Assembly (NCBI GenBank): GCA_032622095.1
Contig: CP136063.1
Coordinates: 65,175,897-65,239,896 of the forward strand
DNA: 64,000 bases
Reading direction: 5' to 3'
From: Siphonodentalium dalli
Taxonomy: Eukaryota > Mollusca > Scaphopoda > Gadilida > Siphonodentaliidae
Positions 11,336 to 20,235 of this stretch are shown piece after piece. How positions within the stretch are numbered: the first letter of the stretch is position 1; each line of letters starts with the position of its first letter. The notes beneath the pieces were generated by a model, which searched no databases, was not told the DNA's origin, and saw nothing but the letters and a program-made list of their open reading frames with translations. Made by a program: the position numbers and the translations under genes.

Positions 11336-12294
11336 TACGGACGGCCCATGTGAAGAGTATTTTCCAGGGTGTAAGCGCTCAGATCTCCCTTGTGGCGGGT
11401 GCAAATATTGCACTCGGGTATTTAATAGCTGGACAACATTGGAACGCACTATTGATGATGTGGTTCCCCTAACCAAAGGTTCTATAACATTTACAGAATT
11501 ATCTGCGAACCCCAACCCGGCAGTTCGCCAAGTAGACACTCAACCAGACTACCCTCTAGGGTTTTGTGGGAGCCGGGAGATGAGTGGGATAATCCCTACG
11601 AACCAACCGGTTATGTCTGTTCTAACACTGGGTGGACCCATTCTCATGTTGATTTAGAGTTGGTACATGCATTAAAACCAATAGTTAGGGTACTGCAAAC
11701 AACAACCCCGCAGACACTTCACTCCTGGCGAACGTTTGTACGCTGGACGAACTCTCTGAAATCCAGCGTCACGACCCTGATTTATTACCTGTAATTGGGT
11801 GGTTGGAAACTGGGGAAGACCCCAATGAGAGCGAACTATTTATTAGTAGCCAAGCATATAAATATATATGGCAACGCTTCCTTATAAAGAATAAATTACT
11901 ATACAAAATTAAACGGGATTCCAAACAAGTCTTGGTTATTCCCCTTAAATTCGCCACTTAAATATTGATCCTCGCCCATGACATTCCTGCTTCTGGCCAT
12001 CAGGGTGTAACACGTACCCGAGAAAGAGTACGTCAAAACTATTATTAGTATGGGGTTAGTGATGATATTGAAACCTTTGTGGCTGCATGCCCCCAATGTA
12101 ATCAAGGTAAGAAGCCTGTTAGACATGCTAAGTGGTAACATGTATCCTACCACGCTGGGGCCCCTATGGAGCGGAAACACATTGATTTTTTGGGACCACT
12201 GCCGGTTAGCAATAATGGTAATAAATATATTTTGGTTATGACCTGTCAGTTTACCAAATGGGACGAATTCATACCATTGCCCGATCAGACTGCC
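11336..12294 (+). pseudogene. Gypsy integrase N-terminal half (HHCC zinc module, start of core)
   Basis: After a Cys-rich linker (PCGGCKYC near 11400), the region 11960-12125 encodes an integrase HHCC module (AHDIPASGHQG, then CPQCNQGKK), broken by in-frame stops. At 12165-12294 the integrase core starts with ERKHIDFLGPLP, carrying the first catalytic Asp. The coding sequence is cut at about 12294 by the inverted-repeat DNA transposon. A short part of the core between the two halves also seems missing. Confidence 0.75.
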
Positions 12295-12865
12295 AGTCCA
12301 GCAGAACTGGGGTCTAACCCAAAATTCTCTGTTAAAGTTTTTTTCTCTGTTGATAATGTATCACGGGGGTGTCTTTATTGATATTCCGGTTGATGTGGAT
12401 GTGTAACCTTTGGGGAACTTTTTTTTATTCAAAATGGCCGCTGAGTGCCCGAAAGTCTTAAATAGTGTGTATAAATTGACCATGTCAGCGGCAATTCCGT
12501 ATCAATAACAGAATATATGGCAGCAGAAATACGATAGGATGTATCCATTATGACATGTTGTGACAAATTACATTAACTGGACAAAATAGACTATTAAATA
12601 CTCAAGATGGCTGCCAAAATGGCCGCACTCATTTCTCAAATCATAACTGTTGCGAGTCTATCAAGGCAGTGCTTCCGACATTTAACATTTTCGCTTTATT
12701 TGGTAACAACATGTCATTAGGACAGAAACAAAATAATTATTATGACATATGTAAATCAGCATTGGTGTATTGAAGAAATAATTTACCTAGAACAGTCAGT
12801 GTATATCATCAGTATCTTCCTCGTCATGTTGATGTGTCAGCTCGTTCGTACACCGACCGCCCCAC

Positions 12866-13243
12866 TCACACGAACAGAACGCCGTGCAAGTTAAACTTTG
12901 AAGCACAACAACATCTAATGGGTTTTAGTATAGTCTCAGGAGCTAGTGGTTTCCGAGTTGGGACAACGCTTGGGACGAGTGATCCGTTCTCTCTCGACCA
13001 GCCGTAATCAGTTGATTTGAGATCAGCAGGTGTGTCCTCAAGCGCATGTCTCCATACACTTACGTGTAAGTTGGCGCGTTTAATATTTTCCATTAAAGCA
13101 TCGCCGGTTGGAGGTAGAGAAATCAGTTTTGGCGCTGCAGCCATGCTGCGGCTAACTTTGTTGGACAATATCTTCCGTCGAGCATCTGTGGTTGATTGCC
13201 AATTTGGTTGTCCATAGCAATCCAAAATAAATGACTTAGCCAC
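12866..13243 (-). pseudogene. Academ-like transposase, C-terminal region with damaged CXC module
   Basis: The sequence MENIKRANLHVSVWRH and ETILKPIRCCC lines up with the C-terminus of the 44235-45356 protein, which ends in a Tesmin/TSO1-like CXC cysteine cluster. Here the cluster is interrupted after RCCC, and only its last part (TAFCSCEW-like) is readable, in another frame, at about 12810-12880. The gene is therefore broken at its DNA-binding-like tail. Confidence 0.6.
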
Positions 13244-13301
13244 ACCTACAACTCTCTATATTGCAGCAGATGGCACACTATTATTTGTTAGGTTGTGATT
13301 T

Positions 13302-14223
13302 CTAACTTTGAGAATCAAGGGCAGTACATTCCCCTATGCCATGTAGAGCCACGACAGTGTCACATCCTGTGAGTCCATGCATTGATAAAAGGTCACGAGC
13401 GATATTCATGTGAGCTTTGAGCGTTTCATTGATGTTTATTGTGATCCGTCCCTTTGCCGGTGGTACCATCAGTATATGGCCGGATAAATCACCACGATAA
13501 AGGAAATGGAGTAACATTACAAATATGTCAGTGTCATCTGCCACAACTAACGATGTTTGGGCGGCTACTCTCGCAACCCGTTGAACACTGAGAGTATCTC
13601 CTACTTCGTGGGTCGATCTGAGATCACGCCTATTGATACATATGCCCTTATTAATATCTTCAGGAATGGGATCCTTTCCGGTTACTACGAGTCGTTTATT
13701 TGTATTGGCAAAACATTCCTGGTGCACCTGGAGATCATTAACAATCAAGTCAATAAGCTGTGCTTTGTTGTCACTCACTGTCAGGATAACTTTTTGTGGA
13801 GGTAGCCTCGTGTTTTGCTTGAGTGTGAAGACTCTGCTAGCCCCTTTGTCTCGGGCTAATCGAGTCGATTCTTTGATGCTGAGTTTATTATACCTATCGA
13901 ATATCAAGTATACATCTGTCTTCTTTCTCAGTGTTGTAAGTATATAAGACCGAAATTCATCAAGGAAATATTGCACTACTCCCAGCGGTGGCCATCGTAC
14001 TGTCCATAGAATTACACAGCCGTCTAGGAAGGTGGCGTGGCTGACTCTCGCCCTTTGGTACGTCAGCAATGATGTCAACACGTAGCGCATTCTTCAAGAT
14101 TGATTTGGACTTTGCTTCCTTCATATGTCCGTTAGATTCAAACATGGAAGGTGGATATGGCGATAGCTCACACGAAAGGATGTCACCAATATCCAAGCTC
14201 CTCGTACTATTCTTCAATCCCAT
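13302..14223 (-). pseudogene. Academ-like transposase, XPG/FEN1-like nuclease domain
   Basis: The frame at 13302-14090 (continuing from 13960-14223) carries the hallmarks of the FEN1/XPG PIN-like fold: an acidic strand VVADDTDIFVMLL and, about 55 residues later, LTGCDTVVALHGIG, resembling the helix-two-turn-helix loop that grips DNA in FEN1 nucleases. A FDRYNKLSIKESTR segment lies upstream. XPG nucleases are a known feature of Academ-type transposons. The domain is wholly absent from the 43721-47965 copy. Whether the acidic set needed for catalysis is complete cannot be judged by eye. Confidence 0.65.
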
Positions 14224-15044
14224 TGCCCTCGCAAAATCACTTCTGTGTCGAAAAGTTGTACGTTGCCAATGTTTATATGCTTACTAGCTGCTGTAATTGT
14301 TTTCACGTTCGGGTTTATTGCATTATGGAAACTGGACGGCCAATCTTTTTCGAAATTTATCATCTGTTCTCGTCCAAGTTCCACCGTCTTATCTACATTG
14401 TCGGGGGAATGGGTAGTCACTCGTCCGGACTCCACATTGACGATCCATTGTGGATGCTGCTTCGGATAAAGTGGGTCAATGCACATCTCCAGCTTATGCT
14501 TTAGTGAATCTCGATCAGCCTTGTCAACCTTTATTCTGGAACTTGATTCTTCTTTATGACATGTCTGCCTCCCTTCTCTCGCATACAATCCAAATCGTAT
14601 ATCAGACAATTGCATGTATTCAAACTGTATGCCCATGTACGAACACTCTCGGGTTTCAGCGTGATGCCGATTATACCTGAGCGTCCATGACAATACCGCA
14701 TGAAGGTGGTCTCAATCGCCATGTCACTCTAAATGCCATTACAATGCCACTATTGTGGTGCATAGTGTGCTCACCCTTCATGAATGGCGCCTGAGCATCA
14801 TCAGGTAGTGATTCCATTGACCGCAGGTAAAGGATGCATATCTGGCATAATGAGTGTGTCCAGCTGCGAAGAAAAGAGGAATCGTCTCCCCAACGGTGTC
14901 TAGATGGAGCGGCCAATCAGATTCCCGCTCTCCTCTAATATATTTCAGTATTATGAACATGGGCTTGATTAGACATTCAATCCAGAGCATAGCGGTTCTG
15001 CTCTCACATGCGGATGCCTCCAGAACAACCAAGAGGTCACACAT
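14214..15044 (-). pseudogene. Academ-like transposase, conserved middle region
   Basis: Overlapping minus-strand frames encode, in order, IPLFFAAGHTHYARY, a GEHTMHHNSG segment, then CIDPLYPKQHP. All match the intact-looking frame at 44235-45356. The region is split by frameshifts near 14830 and 14690. It may contain part of the catalytic core, but I cannot assign individual residues. Confidence 0.65.
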
Positions 15045-15321
15045 TCATCGCATATCATCATGTGTTTCAAATACTGCTCGGAGTAACTTTTCTGTCAACA
15101 GACGCAAAGCTCTTATATTTTGAGGAAACTTCTTGCCTTTGAGCATTTTTAAGACTCCGCCAAAAGTCGACTTTAAAATTTCTGTCAGGCCGGATCCCAT
15201 CATCAGTGACCCGATGGATCCACAATAGCTAACATGTCATACAGTCTCTGTGGTACCTTGCACCGACAACGTGCAAATCACTAACCACACTCAGAATTCT
15301 ACCCCGAACCTCTTCTGCCCA

Positions 15322-15783
15322 CTATTCTTTTCGCAAATCACACTTATCCACAAGAGCGACCTTATACGGCTTCCCATTTACTGTTTGCGTTGATCGGTAA
15401 ATGGAAGCAGGACGCCATCGATATGGATGTCTGGGTTCTTTTTCGACATTACATGTCTCACCACAGTATAGACAATCAGTTTGAAAATTAAAGTTGCCGG
15501 CTGACCTACGTGAACGTGTGGGTGGAATAGCTGGTGAATTGCTGCGTTTGGATGCTTCAACATTAGTTTTTGATGTGTATCTGGAAGCACAATTTCTGTG
15601 AAACGACAGTTTAAGTTTTCTGTCTATATTAAAACTTTGTTCGAGTGTTTCATGCAGGCCATCGCCATGTATTTTGCCCGTGTATATTATAGAGTGTATG
15701 CGCCCCTCACCGGTATTTTCAGTGCACGTTTCATTGCGATTGCAAGCTTCTTTGTAATGGAATTCGAATAAGCATTTCGACAT
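15322..15783 (-). pseudogene. Academ-like transposase, N-terminal Cys/His region
   Basis: This minus-strand frame has the same N-terminal plan as the copy near 47300: a short opening segment (KCLFEFHYKEAC), FHRNCASRYTSKTN, then CLYCGETCNV and a basic RWRPASIYRS segment. The Cys and His spacing suggests zinc binding. It ends at a conserved KCDLRKE segment, whereas the other copy continues for hundreds of residues. The following middle part is deleted in this copy. Confidence 0.65.
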
Positions 15784-16245
15784 ACTTGACCTGTTTTTGT
15801 TCTACATGCACATGAGAACACGTGACATAACAAAAACCGGTATATCATATTGGGCTTCACTGTTGAGTCATGTTTCGAAAGTGTACATTTTCGTAACATG
15901 AAAATGTAGATTGTATGACGGCCATTTTGACCGCTATTTTGTACAATCCTATAAAAGTAAGATCTTGATATTTTTGTGATCTGGTGTGAACATACGTACA
16001 TAAACCAACGTTCTTACGTGATTTCCAACTTCTGCTACTGAATAAAACATGATCACACCCGTATGGCCATATGCCGTTTTGGGTAGGTTGTTGTAATGTT
16101 GAATATTTAAATTTCCCCAAGGGTTACAAGAGCACATCAACCGGAAAACATTTGCCGAGATACTACTAATGAATTTTCCTCCGAGAAAAAAACTTTAACA
16201 GAGAATTTTGGGTTAGGGAAAAATTCGGCTCTTGGCTGCTGGATT

Positions 16246-17112
16246 TTCTCTGATCAAGGGCCATGTTTCGAATCAAAATTATTTCATAAGGCTCATTATC
16301 GAACGTCCGTGAACGGGGCTGCCGAACGCCATAACCGTATGTTGATGAATTCCGTCCGGTGCTATATTGATAAAAACCAGAAAACCTGGGATAAATGTCT
16401 ATCGCAACTCGCTGGGGCAATGAGATCGTCGGTACATCGCCTTACTGGTTTCACACCAAAGACAATTATTCTGGGCCGCGAATTAAATCACCCGTCAGAT
16501 CTCATTTTTAATTTTATTTCTAAAACACCAGAATATGCTAGCGCTGCTGAATATGTGCAAACGTTGGTAAACGAGTATAAAGACTGGCACGAAATAGCGC
16601 GTGAGCACTTGAAGGCTGCATGTAAGAAAATAAAGCGAGATTATGATGTTAAAATAAATAAATATGATTATAAACTTGGTGATTTAGTATACTTGCTGGA
16701 TACAGCTACAAAGAAAGGGAAAATCCGAAAACTTTCTTCATTTTGGAAAGGTCCAGGCGTCATTGCTAAAGTATACACTCCGTATCTTTACAAAATCTTC
16801 TTTCGGTCACCTACCAATGTGGTAAATTATGGTCGCCTGAAACAATGTCACGATCAGGTGATACCGCCATGGCTAACTAAATGTTCAGAGCGCTTCCGTT
16901 CCACGGGAGAAGTCACACTTGAGAGATCTACCGGCGTTTTTTGCTTATGCCCGAAAAAATGGGGTGGGAAATTTATGCTCCAGTGTGATTACTGTAATGA
17001 TTGGTACCATGGCGAATGTGTAAACATTACTCAAGAAGGGGCCGACCAACTAGATACTTATCGATGTCCGAGATGTTATATCATAGGGTACATTCTTGTA
17101 ATTTCGCATTAA
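16246..17112 (+). pseudogene. Gypsy integrase C-terminal half fused to a PHD finger
   Basis: The frame opens with the second part of the integrase core (SDQGPCFE just before the ATG at 16309, then NGAAERHNRML with the third catalytic acidic residue). A GPG/“KLGDLVYLLD” C-terminal β-barrel region follows around residues 125-185. Residues about 215-262 form a C4HC3 PHD finger: CLC, CDYC, a WYHGEC knuckle and CPRC. PHD fingers read histone H3 tails, so this could direct integration to chromatin, in the way a chromodomain does in chromoviruses. This is inference. The first part of integrase is separated from it by the nested transposon. Confidence 0.8.
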
Positions 17113-17198
17113 TAACCAAAATGGTTAGTCGAGACATTTCACTATACTGTTGTTTCCTATATTTCAGTATAAGTGAAATATGAGTGAGTGCAATATGA

Positions 17199-17642
17199 AT
17201 GAAGTTGCCAATATTGTCGACCCAGGACTACCAGTTCCACCGTCCGTCAGACAGTTTGTCTGCTGCTGAGACGCCGGAAAAGTCACACGAGGATACCCCA
17301 ACCCCTCCCGTTGGCACACACGTAGGACCGCCAGTCTGCAATTGTATTGACATTTCGTCTGCAGCTGAATGCGTGGACGATACACCAAACCTGTCAGGTA
17401 TGAATTTATTGCCTGATATCGATGAGTCAGACCCAAATCAAATGTCAGTAACTGATATTCAGCACTCAATAGACTCAATAGAAGAGCTGCTTGGTTTAAC
17501 TGTTAACAAGAACAACGCGGGTGAAAATTCTGATCTCATTGAGAATTTACCTGATCTTTCAGATCAAATAACAGATAATCCACCTTTAAGGAGAACAATA
17601 ATGTTGTTTTTTTTGGCAGATTGCGCTATCCTATGCCATTGA
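17199..17642 (+). pseudogene. C-terminal tail of the gypsy pol region (acidic, low complexity)
   Basis: This frame follows the PHD segment by about 90 bases. It encodes a Pro/Thr/Asp-rich acidic stretch with repeated NLPDLSDQ-like segments and ends near PPLRR, as many gypsy integrase tails do. No envelope-like features are visible: there is no signal peptide and no membrane segment. A shift just before the stop obscures the true end. Confidence 0.45.
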
Positions 17643-17654
17643 ACTCGTCCGACA

Positions 17655-18316
17655 TACTGACAACAGTAACCTACACGCGTAGTTGTGTGTATATATTCCA
17701 TACCAATCATTCGACATTGATATCGTGTCATAAGTGCATCCGTATGTTTGCGACATACACTAGTTATGGCAATAATCTGTCCAACCGGTAGTGGTACATT
17801 GTACTCAATTGTGGCTACTTCTTAATTTCACATTGCGTTCCTAAGTTGATCAACATATCCTGGTGTATATTGACTGAAAATTGCTTTATTGACGTAGTAG
17901 CAGTGTACGATGTATAGCAACGCTTTGCACACAAACAAATAACGTCTTATAACGGTGTGACATAACCTACATGTAATTGGCTACAATATTCTCGACTCTG
18001 GTATGACTGAATTTTGGGCATTATGTGAATGTCTGCATTGTGTAAGGATGACACTTATGGTATTGGCTGAACGTGCTGTCCTTACACATTGCAATCGTTC
18101 GGTCTACTGATACCAGTAACACACGCGTGCGGTTTGTGTATGTATCCCACATATTGATATAGTGTCAAATGCATGCGTTCGTATGCTTGCGACATATTCT
18201 GTGACATGGGTCTGTCAATCCGTTAATGTCACTATGTTCAATCGTGGTTAGTTCTTAATGTCACGCATGTGTTCTTTAGTTGAGATATGGGACGAACGCC
18301 CGTATGCTTACGACAT
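17655..18316. repeat. About 440-bp imperfect direct repeat, possible LTR-derived sequence
   Basis: A block with the landmarks ACTGA(C/T)A(C)CAGTAAC, then TTGCGACATA, recurs with an offset of about 439 bp (TTGCGACATA at 17749 and 18188). A third partial copy is at about 18297. A hairpin formed by TGTAAGGATGACA and TGCTGTCCTTACA (about 18039-18085) lies between. It follows directly after the pol tail, so it may come from a 3' LTR or UTR. No matching copy is found upstream of the gypsy element. Confidence 0.55.
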
Positions 18317-18468
18317 GACTGTAACAGGCCTTGTTCCTTCGGGTTGTGAACTGTACTATACTATATGACGTCACCATGTGCTCACACAATTCCCTCCAAC
18401 TTATGCAAACAAGCATTTTCATCTCAAATTTGAATAGACGTTGGATATTGTCGGACTACATGACTTAA

Positions 18469-18728
18469 CCCTTTACCCAACAAAACGACCAAAAACGCCC
18501 AAATAGGTCACCTAACATATATAAGAGAATGCATTGGCCTAAAAATTTTTTTTTATTTTTTCTTACATTTTTTAACAATTTCTATAATATTTTTCTACAT
18601 TCTTTGACAATTTTATCATTTTTAATGTGTTAAGCCAATGCAATCTCTTATATATGCGAGCCGACCTATGGTCGACTCGCATATATAAGAGAATGCATTG
18701 GCACAGGGCCGTTCTGTTGGGTAAAGTG
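18469..18728. mobile_element. TTAA-site MITE, piggyBac-like ends (family M2), short copy
   Basis: The ends are CCCTTTACCCAACA and the inverse of CACTTTACCCAACA, bordered on both sides by TTAA. CCCTTT at a TTAA site is typical of piggyBac-type elements. The 260-bp body has one internal hairpin built on CCAATGCA(T)TCTCTTATATATGCGAG and long T-rich runs. It is a shortened relative of the 449-bp copy at 28496. Confidence 0.85.
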
Positions 18729-18848
18729 TTAACTGTGTAGCAACATACCATGATCCATACAGAACACTCTATAATAATCTCACATGTAGTGCCGAATTTC
18801 AACACACAACTTGGAGTATATTGTAATGTAATTTTATTATCGAAGTGG

Positions 18849-19421
18849 CTAAAGAACGGTATACCGCTCTTTAGTACTGATGGCTAAAGAACGGTATACC
18901 GCTCTTTAGTGATGAGGGCTAAAGAGCGGTACGGATTATAACGTTATACGCAAAATATCTTGGCAACGCACGTGCCGCTCATCCAACATGGACAGCTCTT
19001 TAGCACTGAGGGCTAAAGAACGGCACACCACTCTTTAGCGATGAGAGCTAACGAGCGATACGGATTATAACGTTATGTGTTGGCGCAATGCGCAAAATAT
19101 CTTGGCAACGCACGTGCCGCTCATCCAACCTGGACCGCTCTTTAGCACCGAGGGCTAAAGAGCAGTAGGCCTATACCGCTCTTTAGCACCAAACGCTAAA
19201 GAGTGGTATACCGTTCATTAGCGTATCAGGCCCATATAGCTAAAGCGTGGTATACCGCTCTTTAGCGTTTGTCACTAAAGAGCAGTATACCGTTCTTTAG
19301 CACCAAGCGCTAAAGAGCGGTATACCGTTAATTCGCGTATCAGGCCCATATAGCTAAAGCGTGGTATACCGTTCTTTAGCGTTTGGTACTAAGGAGCGGT
19401 ATACCGTTCTTTAGCCACGGC
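18849..19421. repeat. Cluster of palindromes with a 13-bp half-site
   Basis: The half-site CTAAAGAGCGGTA and its inverse meet centre to centre as near-perfect 26-bp palindromes at 18849 and 18884. Variants (CGTGG, AGCAG and GTTC substitutions) recur about every 30-60 bases to 19421. Superposed on this are longer direct repeats: a block containing CTTGGCAACGCACGTGCC at about 18960 and 19101, and a block containing TATCAGGCCCATATAGC at about 19224 and 19338. No ORF spans it. It could be the subterminal part of a DNA transposon, a satellite, or a binding-site array. Confidence 0.85.
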
Positions 19422-20235
19422 CTTTTATTATATCTCCACGCTGTCAAGCAGACCAGCTTTTCGGTGTTACCAGTAAACACATCGAGTAGATACCATATTG
19501 TGAAAATGTGAACTGTGTACGTCGCACAAAAGAACACCTCTTCGAAAGTTATATTTGAGCGCAGACAGACATGTAATTATTTCCCTTTATCTTTGTCACA
19601 GCAATTAGGTCGACTAATTTCGATACCGGTATAATTCAAAAGTGGTTATTATTATAACTAATATTGGATCGCAAACTGCCAGATTTAATCTACGTCTTTA
19701 TTACGTTTTACGTATGGTCATATTATTTATTAACACGGCGTATAATCTTGACAACAGTGTGCTATTTATGATATTGATGATTGGTTTAAGAACATTAAGG
19801 TCTGTCTATATTTTAATATTCGTTCTGTCTATAGAGGTTTTAACAACACTCATCGTGAAGGTCATCGTATATATCCTGCATTGACAGCCTTCATTAAACT
19901 TTATTGGTCGGAATAATTTGGTTTGGGTATAACACTACTCTCATCCCACGGACCGTGAACACAATGACAGCCACCACGACACTGTCACTATTGTGTCCAA
20001 TCTTCGTCTTCGAATAATGCAAGGTTTTCAGGTCCCATTACTTGTTCATAGACTTAGTCCTGTAACATCGTTCTATTCCAACCTCTGTTGATTAAAACCC
20101 CTTAAACATTTTTTATTTTGTTTTGGAGCGTATGATACGAGAGGTTCCTGTGGCACACAACTTCATCCTTTTCTCGATAAATGAGCTTTCACACGACAGT
20201 CTCTGTTAGCTTTAGGCATACACTTTGTTGAAAAT
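19422..20235. other. Non-coding, upstream of solo zinc-finger gene
   Basis: No gene is recognised. The sequence probably includes the promoter and 5' UTR of the zinc-finger gene at 20236, but I cannot place a transcription start. An 80-codon hydrophobic frame at 19642-19884 has no recognisable homology and may be chance. Confidence 0.45.

Larger units (their letters stand above)
12295..16245 (-). mobile_element. XPG-nuclease DNA transposon (Academ-like) inside gypsy integrase
   Basis: Near-terminal inverted repeats share AACCCAAAATTCTCTGTTA, at about 12317 on the left and inverted at about 16193-16215 on the right. The extreme ends read AGTCCAGCAG and its inverse. The same inverted repeats bound the element at 43721-47965. 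It encodes on the minus strand a transposase-like protein in pieces, including an XPG/FEN1-like nuclease domain. An XPG-type nuclease in a DNA transposon with short target duplications fits the Academ superfamily. Exact target duplication is not recoverable here because of flanking decay. Confidence 0.7.
6714..17650 (+). mobile_element. Degenerate Ty3/gypsy LTR retroelement with nested DNA transposon
   Basis: Pieces in gypsy order are visible on the plus strand: Gag core, CCHC knuckle, end of reverse transcriptase with RNase H, HHCC integrase zinc module, start of the integrase core, then after a 4-kb insertion the rest of integrase, a PHD finger and a tail. Protease and most of reverse transcriptase are missing between 10659 and 10662. 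Many frameshifts and stops are present. No pair of LTRs was found, so both outer limits are approximate. Confidence 0.75.

Noticed and set aside
6714-17650. An intact retrovirus-like element with envelope
   Set aside because: No LTR pair, no protease or RT palm, and no signal peptide or membrane segment after the integrase; only a degenerate gypsy copy is supported.
18849-19421. CRISPR-like array
   Set aside because: Repeats are palindromes with unequal and non-unique spacing, in a eukaryotic genome with no cas genes; not a CRISPR.
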